Shown: piece after piece, positions 1 through 5,106 of the stretch | How the letters are laid out: each line of letters begins with the position of its first letter | Position numbering within the stretch: the first letter of the stretch is position 1 | Origin: Melioribacteraceae bacterium | Lineage (GTDB): Bacteria > Bacteroidota > Ignavibacteria > Ignavibacteriales > Melioribacteraceae | Reading direction: 5' to 3' | Length of the DNA stretch: 14,787 nucleotides | Assembly: GCA_015486905.1 (NCBI GenBank) | Contig: WFQV01000464.1 | Location: 1-14,787, forward strand | The notes under the pieces: model-generated | Seen by the model: only the letters and a program-made list of their open reading frames with translations | Databases searched by the model: none | Told to the model about the DNA's origin: nothing | Position numbers and translations under genes: made by a program

Positions 1-28
1 TTAGAAGTTAGAATTTAGAAGTTAGAAT
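1..28. repeat. 14-bp tandem repeat at window edge
   Basis: The unit TTAGAAGTTAGAAT occurs twice, perfectly, at 1-14 and 15-28, and may continue beyond the window. Similar TTCTAA/TTAGAA-type low-complexity text recurs nearby (50-58 and 605-620, opposite orientation). It looks like intergenic simple-sequence repeat, not coding DNA. Confidence 0.75.
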
Positions 29-266
29 TTTGAAAAAATATGCTTTACTAATTTCTAATTTTATATTATGTTTAGATATTTTTATAATGCAAAATTTCCA
101 GACAAAAAAACAAGGATTTAAGCTGTAATACTCTAACGCAGCAAAGCCGGCAAACAATTTACAAATTTTAATTATTACAGAAAGTTTAAAATATTTTAAC
201 AAAAAAAACGAAGATTTGATTGAGGATACTATTTATCCAATGCTTCCGTTTTAGCAAGATTTACTT

Positions 267-336
267 GAACCCCTTCAGGGTTCTTTTCCCCTTTGTTAAT
301 TCTTTGCTCTACAAACATTGAACCGCTTCGAGGTTC
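267..336. repeat. Two related 17-bp palindromic repeats
   Basis: GAACCCCTTCAGGGTTC (267-283) and GAACCGCTTCGAGGTTC (320-336) differ at three positions, yet both keep the GAACC...GGTTC inverted arms and the CTTC core. The shared form with paired arms suggests copies of one dispersed palindromic repeat family. In the first copy the arms extend to GAACCC/GGGTTC, so it could also form a hairpin in RNA, though no gene upstream within the window needs a terminator. Confidence 0.6.
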
Positions 337-369
337 TCAGAGGCACGCATTACGACCCCAAAGAGTTTA

Positions 370-386
370 CCCCGCATAATGCGGGG
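370..386. repeat. Perfect GC-rich palindrome
   Basis: CCCCGCAT at 370-377 and ATGCGGGG at 379-386 are exact reverse complements around a single A. It lies within the repeat mosaic and has no T-tract, so it does not look like a standard terminator. Confidence 0.65.
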
Positions 387-402
387 GAATGCGGGCAACC
401 CC

Positions 403-436
403 ATCATCCATGCATCCACTCATCCAATCATCCATT
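403..436. repeat. Imperfect CATCCA simple repeat
   Basis: CATCCA-like hexamers recur about five times with small interruptions between roughly 403 and 436. This is low-complexity intergenic sequence within the repeat mosaic. Confidence 0.55.
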
Positions 437-493
437 TATGCAAGGTTCTCGATTTGACAATAATAAACCTAATTCCTTGCGTCTTACCTCTTG

Positions 494-574
494 CTTGTCA
501 CGACGTAGTCAAGCGAAGCGCAGACGAAGGCGGACTTGTCACGACGTAGTCAAGCGAAGCGCAGACGAAGGCGG
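494..574. repeat. Tandem duplicate of a 40-bp unit
   Basis: A 40-bp unit starting CTTGTCACGACGTAGTC and ending GACGAAGGCGG is present at 494-533 and again, identically, at 535-574, with a single A between the copies (period 41). It is GC-rich relative to the surrounding AT-rich sequence. With two copies and almost no spacer it is not a CRISPR. It may be a local duplication of a dispersed intergenic repeat. Confidence 0.85.
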
Positions 575-631
575 GCGTCTCACATTTGACCATTTCTCAT
601 TTCTGGTTTCTTCTTTCTAATTTTTTTTATC

Positions 632-660
632 TTGACATTTTAATAAATCATTATTATATT
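632..660 (+). promoter_or_regulatory. Sigma-70-like promoter for the ArsR-type gene
   Basis: TTGACA at 632-637 and TATATT at 655-660 are separated by 17 bp, close to the classical -35/-10 arrangement. The inverted repeat at 661-680 begins directly after the -10, where the transcription start would fall. This geometry suits repression by a DNA-binding protein. The call rests on sequence match and position only. Confidence 0.6.
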
Positions 661-683
661 TATTGCACAATTTTGCAATAATA
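660..683. promoter_or_regulatory. Putative operator 1 (TATTGCA-N6-TGCAATA)
   Basis: Positions 661-680 read TATTGCACAATTTTGCAATA, with perfect 7-bp inverted arms and a 6-bp centre. It lies between the predicted -10 and the start codon at 703. A 24-bp window here (660-683) matches 19 of 24 positions with a second site at 1526-1549, before the Gly-rich gene. The likely ligand is the adjacent ArsR-type protein, which would make this an autoregulatory operator. Confidence 0.65.
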
Positions 684-702
684 CAATAGCGAAAGGATTC
701 AA

Positions 703-1050
703 ATGAAAAATAGACATAGAGGCGGTGGCAGGATGATGGGGGGCGGTCCGATGATGGACCCCCGGAGTCGTTTTTTTATGGCTTTTGCCAACGACTCGCG
801 AATTAGAATAATCGAAGCTTTGAAAGACGGCGAAAAAAGTTCTGCAGAGTTAATAGCTTTACTTGGTTTGGACCCTTCTGTTGTTTCGCGTCATCTTATG
901 CTGCTTAGAAACGTCGGCATTGTTTACGCACGCAAAGAAGGTGTGACGATGTACTTTAATCTTGCGGACAAAAGAGTACTGAAATTAATAGACCTTGCAA
1001 CTGAAATTACGAAGGATTGGTATTTAAATTTTCAAGATTTTTTCATGTAG
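703..1050 (+). CDS. ArsR-family winged-helix transcriptional regulator
   Basis: A 115-aa protein with an ArsR-type winged helix-turn-helix. Residues 24-46 form the first helices (FFMAFANDSRIRIIEAL is the typical opening). Residues 47-70 carry the helix-turn-helix, with recognition helix around SVVSRHLMLLRNVG, and 71-87 form the wing (VYARKEGVTMYFNL). The N-terminus (about 1-20) is an unusual Gly/Met/Arg-rich tail. There is no cysteine, so the classical CxC metal site of SmtB/ArsR repressors is absent and the signal sensed is unknown. The start is supported by GAAAGGA at 691-697. The gene lies 14 bp before the NifX-like gene and so is probably co-transcribed. An inverted repeat between promoter and start suggests autorepression. 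The family call is strong; the inducer cannot be told. Confidence 0.85.
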   Translation: MKNRHRGGGRMMGGGPMMDPRSRFFMAFANDSRIRIIEALKDGEKSSAELIALLGLDPSVVSRHLMLLRNVGIVYARKEGVTMYFNLADKRVLKLIDLATEITKDWYLNFQDFFM

Positions 1051-1064
1051 AAAAGGAGCAAAAA

Positions 1065-1487
1065 ATGAAAGTAGCTATAGTTACAAACGACGGTCGTACG
1101 GTTAGCCAACATTTCGGGAGATCGCGTTACTATAAAGTTTACCACGTCGAAGAAGGACAAATCAAGGATGTGGAAATGCGTCAGAGAGGGACGGGGCATT
1201 ATGCCGGTGGAAATGCCGGCGAAAATTCAAATGATAACCATAACAACTTTGATGACCAAGGCAGGCACGGTTTCGGTGCCGATGCAATGAATCGGCACGA
1301 TTCAATGGCAATGGAAATTTCCGATTGTGATGCTTTGATTGCCGGAGGGATGGGAACGGGAGCTTACCAAAGTTTTAAATCCGTTGGGCTCGATGTTGTT
1401 TTAACAGACAAGTTTGATTCCGACGAGGCGGCAATTGCTTACGCTAAAGGTGAATTGGATAATCTTTATCGTGAAAGGACAGACTAA
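1065..1487 (+). CDS. NifX/NifB-C-type dinitrogenase cofactor-like protein
   Basis: A 140-aa protein resembling the dinitrogenase iron-molybdenum cofactor-binding fold (NifX/NafY/NifB C-terminal, ribonuclease H-like). The N-terminal strand MKVAIVTNDGRTVSQHFGRS and the later ISDCDALIAGGMGTGAYQSF and GLDVVLTDKF blocks are typical. Such proteins bind metal clusters or cofactors, but many stand-alone members lie outside nitrogen fixation and are uncharacterised. No nif genes are visible here. Between the two halves (about residues 41-85) is a His/Asn/Asp/Gly-rich insert with His45, His59, His68 and His78, a possible metal-binding segment. The frame could extend upstream to 1017, but AGGAG at 1054-1058, six bases before ATG 1065, and the family start favour this choice. 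Likely operonic with the ArsR-type gene. Confidence 0.8.
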   Translation: MKVAIVTNDGRTVSQHFGRSRYYKVYHVEEGQIKDVEMRQRGTGHYAGGNAGENSNDNHNNFDDQGRHGFGADAMNRHDSMAMEISDCDALIAGGMGTGAYQSFKSVGLDVVLTDKFDSDEAAIAYAKGELDNLYRERTD

Positions 1488-1495
1488 TTAACATA

Positions 1496-1518
1496 GCGGG
1501 ATACTCCGCCTTTTTTTT
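1496..1518 (+). terminator. Weak hairpin plus T8 tract
   Basis: A short GCGG/CCGC stem after the NifX-like stop is followed directly by eight T residues (1511-1518). The stem is only about 4 bp, so termination may be partial and some transcripts could continue into the Gly-rich gene. The next operator-like site begins only 8 bp downstream. Confidence 0.4.
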
Positions 1519-1525
1519 GAAATAA

Positions 1526-1549
1526 TTATTGCACTATTGCGCAATAGCA
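1526..1549. promoter_or_regulatory. Putative operator 2, copy of operator 1
   Basis: TTATTGCACTATTGCGCAATAG matches operator 1 over the 9-bp left part TTATTGCAC and the right-arm core GCAATA in the same register, giving 19 of 24 positions identical (1526-1549 against 660-683). Inside it CTATTGCGCAATAG (1534-1547) is a perfect 14-bp palindrome. It lies 40 bp before the ATG at 1589. This suggests that the ArsR-type protein also controls the Gly-rich gene. A promoter here is uncertain: TTGCAC (1530-1535) with TAGTTA (1553-1558) is a weak candidate overlapping the site. Confidence 0.6.
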
Positions 1550-1588
1550 TAGTAGTTAAATAAATAACAAATAAAAAAGGAGGTTAAA

Positions 1589-1834
1589 ATGTTCGGATTT
1601 GGATATGGACGCGGCTGGGGCTTCGGAAGAGGAGCCGGATACGGGCGCGGCGGAGGCTTCGGCAACGGCTGGGGTTACGGACGCCGTTATTGGGATGATT
1701 TCGCCGGCTATCCCCCTTACGGAGATGAGAAGGAATGGTTGACGAGATACCTTGACCGTTTGGAAGTTTACCAACGAGATATTCAAGCGGAAATTGGTTC
1801 CGTAAGGAAAAGAATCTCGGAACTTGAAAAATAG
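1589..1834 (+). CDS. Gly/aromatic-rich small protein, DUF5320-like
   Basis: An 81-aa protein in two parts. Residues 1-36 are almost entirely Gly, Phe, Tyr, Trp, Arg and Asn in GFGYGRGWGFGRG-like repeats. Residues 47-81 are a charged, probably coiled-coil helix (WLTRYLDRLEVYQRDIQAEI and on to ELEK). This plan, a Gly-rich head with a C-terminal helix ending in a -ELE- motif, resembles DUF5320-type proteins, which I recall as frequent neighbours of NifX-like proteins; their function is unknown. The start is secured by the strong AAGGAGGT at about 1577-1584. It has its own operator-like site upstream and a strong hairpin downstream, so it could be transcribed alone or by read-through. There are no cysteines or histidines, so direct metal binding by those residues is not supported. 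Confidence 0.75.
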   Translation: MFGFGYGRGWGFGRGAGYGRGGGFGNGWGYGRRYWDDFAGYPPYGDEKEWLTRYLDRLEVYQRDIQAEIGSVRKRISELEK

Positions 1835-1847
1835 CCCTTGTATCATT

Positions 1848-1880
1848 GGGGGAAGAGTTTGTTCTTCCCCCTTCTATTTA
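1848..1880 (+). terminator. Rho-independent terminator after the Gly-rich gene
   Basis: GGGGGAAGA (1848-1856) pairs perfectly with TCTTCCCCC (1863-1871) around a 6-nt loop, followed by TTCTATTTA. The 9-bp GC-rich stem sits 14 bp after the stop codon. The T-tract is interrupted but T-rich. Confidence 0.7.
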
Positions 1881-1915
1881 ATGAAATTTTTTGTGCTTAG
1901 CTTCGAGTGAAATAA

Positions 1916-3112
1916 ATGAACGAAATTACAGATAAGCAAAACCGTCCTAACCTTTTCCAAATGGGAGCGGCGTTTTTTAAGATTGGTTTAACCGCTTACG
2001 GGATGGCAATTTTACAGCAAATTAAAGCGCTGATCATCGGGCAGAAGTGGTTAACCCGCGACGAAGTTGACGAGGGACTGGCAATGGTTCAACTTTACCC
2101 GGGACCAATTATGTTCAACTTGGCAACTTATTCCGCTTACCGCACACGAGGATTCGGAGGTTCCGTAATTGCTACGTTTATGTTCATTCTCCCTTCGTAT
2201 CTTCTGATGCTATTTCTTTCATGGCTTTACTTTGCTTACGGTTCCGTTAGCTGGGTACACCCTGTATTTATTGCGCTTGAAGCAATGGTGGTTGGAATAA
2301 TAGCCCATGTTTTCATCGACTTTGCCAACCGTTACACAAAAACATTTAAAAGTGCTTCCATTGCCGGATCGGCTTTCCTGCTGATGTTGTTTAAAGTACA
2401 GGCTTTTATTATTGTGGGGCTGGCAATTGTGTTGGGAATATTATTAAATTGGAACGAGCTGGATGGTGGCAATCCTGCCGATTCATCGAAAATATTAGTG
2501 CCGGGTCCTTTTAAGAATAGAGTTTTGGGGATTTTGGTTACGGTATTAATTCTCATAATTTTATTGGCAGCGGGATTCCTTTCGGGGCAGGGGGGATTAA
2601 CTCTCTCGATGTTCAAAATTGGAGCGGTTGCTTTCGGAAACGGCAACACAATTATGCCTTTGCTTCAGCAGGAGGCGGTTATTTCTCATCATTGGCTTAC
2701 AATGAAACAATTTGCCGACGGAATTGGCTTCGGGCAAATAACACCAGGACCGTTTTTAATTACTTCCACATTTATTGGTTACAAGGTTGGCGGGCTTGCA
2801 GGAAGTGCATTGGCAACCCTCGGAATGTTTTATCCTTCTTTCATTTACACTTTAATAATGACGGAAATTTACGGTAAAATTAAACATCTTAAAACCGTGC
2901 GCACAGCTCTTAACGGACTTCTTGCAAGTTTTACCGGAATGCTTCTTTTTGTATTGCTCAGCATCGGGCAAATAAGCCTTACCAAACCAACGGCTTACAT
3001 TTGGGCTGTGTTTGCTTTCATCCTTGTACGGTATCTTAAAACCAACATTTTAGTGATTTTTGTTATCGGTCTGCTGGCAATAATACCGTTGATTTTCCTG
3101 AACTTAGTTTAA
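1916..3112 (+). CDS. chrA: Chromate transporter family protein, two-domain ChrA
   Basis: A 398-aa integral inner-membrane protein of the CHR family, long-chain form with two homologous halves. The first half starts near residues 18-30 (FFKIGLTAYG) and carries GLAMVQLYPGP (55-64) and ILPSYLLM (91-98). The second repeats the pattern: SMFKIGAVAFGNGNTIMPLL (231-250), WLTMKQFADGIGFGQITPGP (260-279) and FYPSFI (305-310). About ten to twelve hydrophobic segments are visible. Characterised relatives export chromate by proton motive force, but many family members have no proven substrate, so chromate remains presumptive. The start ATG has a weak GAGTGA at 1905-1910. A terminator separates it from the metal-related module upstream, so shared regulation is uncertain. 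It converges on dnaA with only 29 bp between the stops. Confidence 0.88.
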   Translation: MNEITDKQNRPNLFQMGAAFFKIGLTAYGMAILQQIKALIIGQKWLTRDEVDEGLAMVQLYPGPIMFNLATYSAYRTRGFGGSVIATFMFILPSYLLMLFLSWLYFAYGSVSWVHPVFIALEAMVVGIIAHVFIDFANRYTKTFKSASIAGSAFLLMLFKVQAFIIVGLAIVLGILLNWNELDGGNPADSSKILVPGPFKNRVLGILVTVLILIILLAAGFLSGQGGLTLSMFKIGAVAFGNGNTIMPLLQQEAVISHHWLTMKQFADGIGFGQITPGPFLITSTFIGYKVGGLAGSALATLGMFYPSFIYTLIMTEIYGKIKHLKTVRTALNGLLASFTGMLLFVLLSIGQISLTKPTAYIWAVFAFILVRYLKTNILVIFVIGLLAIIPLIFLNLV

Positions 3113-3141
3113 TTTGAATTGATTGACGGATAGTTTAAGAG

Positions 3142-4551
3142 TTAAGCTACGCCTAATTCAATCTTGTTCCTAATCGTATCGACGGTTTCTTTTAAGTGTT
3201 CGTCTTCGTTCATTAGATTGTCAATACTATTGAAAGCATGTATTACCGTCGAGTGGTCCCGCCCGCCAAAATGCAATCCGATGGTTTTTAACGATGAGCG
3301 GGTAAGTTTCTTTGAAAGGTACATTGCCACCTGACGTGCCATTACCACTTCCTTCCTGCGGTTTTTTTCACGTACTTTGTTCTCTTCAACCCCGAAGGAT
3401 TCGCAGACAATCTTGGTAATGTACTCAATTGAAATATTTGTTTCCCTGCTTGTTGAAATTTCACGAACAGTTTTTTTGGCAAGTTCAAGGTTTATTTCCT
3501 TCGAGTTCAAAGACGAATTTGCAAGGAGTTTAATAAGACACCCTTCTAACTCACGAATATTTGAAGTAATGTTGTGCGCAATATATTCGAGTATTTCGTT
3601 GGATATTTCTATTCCGTAACTTTCGCTTTTATTTTTTAAAATTGCAATTCGAGTTTCGAAATCGGGTGGTTGAATATCTGCCGTTAGCCCCCATTGAAAT
3701 CTTGAAATCAACCGTTCGTTTAATCCCAACAAATCCTTCGGCGGCTTATCGCTGGAAAGGACAATCTGTTTGCCTAATTGGTGGAGAGTGTTAAAAATGT
3801 GGAAAAACAAATCCTGTGTTTTTTCTTTCCCTATTAGAAACTGAATATCGTCAATGATTAAAACATCCATGCTCTTGTAAAAATTTGAGAAGTCGTTAAC
3901 CGTATTGTTTTGAATTGCCTCAACAAATTCGACGGTAAAAATATCCGACGATAAATAAACCACCCTCTTCTCGGGAAATTTTTCCAATACACCGTTGCCT
4001 ATTGCTTGAATCAGATGCGTTTTACCAAGTCCTACTCCGCCGTAAACAAAAAGAGGATTAAAGGAAGTTTCACCCGGATTTTTTGCAATTGCAATTGCCG
4101 CGGCACGTGCCAATTGATTACTTTCGCCTTTAATAAAATTGTCGAAATTGTAGCGTGGATTTAAATAGGAATCGAATTCTTTCTCCGGTAAGGATTCGGT
4201 TTTCCGCTTCGGTTTCTCTTCTTCAATTGTTTCGGTTATAGGAGGAAAGAGTTCGCCGTCATCGTAAATTACGTAAACCAACTCGGCGTCGTTCCCAATT
4301 ACTTGTTTAATTGTTTTGGAAATCAGCGTGTTGTAATGCTCTTCAATCCATTCGATAAAAAAACTATTAGGCACTTGGATTTTTAACTTCGTGCCCACCA
4401 AACTCAACGGTCTAATCGGAAGGAACCAAGTATTGTAAGCAATAAAGGGAATATTGTCCTTAATAATCGAGAGGCATTCTTTCCAAATTTCTTTAGGAGA
4501 AGAAGTCTCTTTTCCTTTCTCTTCGGTTGACCGCATTGTTAAGTTATCCAC
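3142..4551 (-). CDS. dnaA: Chromosomal replication initiator DnaA
   Basis: A 469-aa initiator ATPase that binds DnaA boxes at oriC and opens the duplex. Domain I covers about 18-85 (IWKECLSIIKDNIPFIAYNT opening), a charged linker about 100-130, and the AAA+ domain about 131-345: Walker A GGVGLGKTH (171-179), Walker B LIIDDIQF (231-238), arginine-finger region LISRFQWGL (281-289). Domain IV at the C-terminus has the DnaA signature ARQVAMYLSKKLTRSSLKTI followed by GLHFGGRDHSTVIHA (405-439). The longest frame starts at GTG 4551, which lies inside the DnaA box TTATCCACA (4544-4552). ATG 4536, five codons in, is an alternative start. Neither has a clear Shine-Dalgarno. A box over the start implies autoregulation. 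Length and domain order are normal for the family. Confidence 0.97.
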   Translation of the reverse strand: MDNLTMRSTEEKGKETSSPKEIWKECLSIIKDNIPFIAYNTWFLPIRPLSLVGTKLKIQVPNSFFIEWIEEHYNTLISKTIKQVIGNDAELVYVIYDDGELFPPITETIEEEKPKRKTESLPEKEFDSYLNPRYNFDNFIKGESNQLARAAAIAIAKNPGETSFNPLFVYGGVGLGKTHLIQAIGNGVLEKFPEKRVVYLSSDIFTVEFVEAIQNNTVNDFSNFYKSMDVLIIDDIQFLIGKEKTQDLFFHIFNTLHQLGKQIVLSSDKPPKDLLGLNERLISRFQWGLTADIQPPDFETRIAILKNKSESYGIEISNEILEYIAHNITSNIRELEGCLIKLLANSSLNSKEINLELAKKTVREISTSRETNISIEYITKIVCESFGVEENKVREKNRRKEVVMARQVAMYLSKKLTRSSLKTIGLHFGGRDHSTVIHAFNSIDNLMNEDEHLKETVDTIRNKIELGVA

Positions 4552-4552
4552 A
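4544..4552 (+). promoter_or_regulatory. DnaA box overlapping dnaA GTG start
   Basis: TTATCCACA is a perfect consensus DnaA box. On the minus strand its reverse complement TGTGGATAA contains the GTG of the longest dnaA frame. Binding here could block dnaA initiation or mark one edge of the origin. Confidence 0.7.
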
Positions 4553-4735
4553 ATTAAAATATCCGAAAAAAGTTAAAAATCACACAAAATAAAAGAATTC
4601 TCAAATTTTGACAATTAGTTGTTCACAATTTATTAACATTAAGAAATAGCCATTAACTTCTTTTTATTTAACAAGTTACAAGCATCGACTAAAGTAAACG
4701 AACAAAGTTTTATGTTTGTAAAGGTTAATAACTTT

Positions 4736-4744
4736 TGTGGAAAA
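4736..4744 (-). promoter_or_regulatory. DnaA box (reverse)
   Basis: TGTGGAAAA, the reverse complement of TTTTCCACA, fits the TTWTNCACA consensus. It lies 5 bp from a 14-bp palindrome. Confidence 0.55.
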
Positions 4745-4748
4745 TTTC

Positions 4749-4762
4749 GTGAAACGTTTCAC
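4749..4762. repeat. 14-bp perfect palindrome in the origin region
   Basis: GTGAAACGTTTCAC is self-complementary over all 14 bases. It lies between the DnaA boxes at 4736-4744 and 4772-4780. It could be a binding site for a dimeric regulator or an origin-structural element. Confidence 0.55.
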
Positions 4763-4771
4763 AATTCCAAG

Positions 4772-4780
4772 TTATCCACA
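4772..4780 (+). promoter_or_regulatory. DnaA box, perfect consensus
   Basis: TTATCCACA matches the consensus at all nine positions. It is followed 2 bp later by the weaker TTATTAACA, which could form a low-affinity tandem site. Confidence 0.65.
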
Positions 4781-4952
4781 AGTTATTAACACTCCGTTAC
4801 TCTCCTAAATTCACTTCAATAATACGTTTAAAAATCGTTCCGTGCAAATATTTTTTCAAAGAAAATTCTATCTCTTTTGTTTACAACGGTTTAAAAATTA
4901 TTTAATTTTTCCGTGTTAGTAAACGTTAGAAATAGAACCGAAGGAGGAAAAA

Positions 4953-5018
4953 ATGGGAAAGCAAAAACTAAACAAACCGATTGTCAAATGGTTATTTTTA
5001 AATCAACAAAAAAATTAA
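4953..5018 (+). CDS. 21-aa ORF with strong Shine-Dalgarno, unknown
   Basis: ATG at 4953 is preceded by a perfect AAGGAGG (4941-4947) at five-base spacing and encodes a 21-residue peptide starting MGKQKLNKPIVKWLFL and ending NQQKN before TAA. It has five lysines, no acidic residues and a short hydrophobic centre (IVKWLFL), so it would be cationic and possibly amphipathic. rpmH often sits at this place beside dnaA, but this peptide does not resemble ribosomal protein L34. It might be a real small protein, a leader peptide for the epimerase gene 88 bp downstream, or a chance pairing of a good ribosome site with an ATG. The ribosome site is the only strong evidence. Confidence 0.35.
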   Translation: MGKQKLNKPIVKWLFLNQQKN

Positions 5019-5106
5019 CATATTAGCACTTCGGAATTTATTTAGAAGTTAAATTCTTCTGATTCATTCTTCCGGATTATTAATTTTACGAAGAAATAGG
5101 CGTTTA

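Larger units (their letters stand above)
1..631. other. Gene-free repeat mosaic
   Basis: I see no credible gene in this stretch. The 64-aa minus-strand frame (8-202) and the 100-aa plus-strand frame (318-620) have low-complexity or erratic composition and no recognisable domain. The DNA contains a 14-bp tandem repeat, two related palindromes (267-283, 320-336), a perfect CCCCGCAT/ATGCGGGG palindrome (370-386), an imperfect CATCCA tandem run (about 403-436), and two tandem copies of a 40-bp unit (494-574). Base composition is strikingly mixed: the 370-575 part is much more GC-rich than its AT-rich flanks. This patchwork suggests accumulated dispersed intergenic repeats. Confidence 0.6.
4552..4952. 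other. oriC: Probable replication origin region (oriC)
   Basis: About 400 bp of AT-rich non-coding DNA lies directly upstream of dnaA, the commonest location of a bacterial origin. It holds a near-consensus box TTGTTCACA (4619-4627), a reverse box TGTGGAAAA (4736-4744), a perfect TTATCCACA (4772-4780) and a degenerate TTATTAACA just after it (4783-4791). The perfect box over the dnaA start (4544-4552) flanks it. A 14-bp palindrome GTGAAACGTTTCAC (4749-4762) sits between two boxes. The very AT-rich run at about 4845-4920 is a candidate unwinding element. A + strand TTGACA-17-TATTAA (4608-4636) is also present but has no clear gene to serve. GC-skew inversion could not be computed here. Confidence 0.65.

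Noticed and set aside
8..202. 64-aa minus-strand reading frame
   Set aside because: Low-complexity AT-rich sequence, no ribosome site or domain, and it lies in the repeat region.
494..574. Possible CRISPR array
   Set aside because: Only two identical units with a 1-bp gap, so no spacers and no cas genes.
318..620. 100-aa plus-strand reading frame
   Set aside because: It is built largely from the palindromes, CATCCA tract and duplicated 40-bp unit, which translate into an incoherent protein.
1556..1846. 96-aa minus-strand frame opposite the Gly-rich gene
   Set aside because: Its Ala/Ser/Pro-rich composition is the mirror of the Gly/aromatic repeats, and the plus-strand gene has a strong ribosome site.
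4608..4636. TTGACA-17-TATTAA promoter in the origin region
   Set aside because: It points away from dnaA and has no clear gene for over 300 bp; AT-rich DNA produces such matches by chance.
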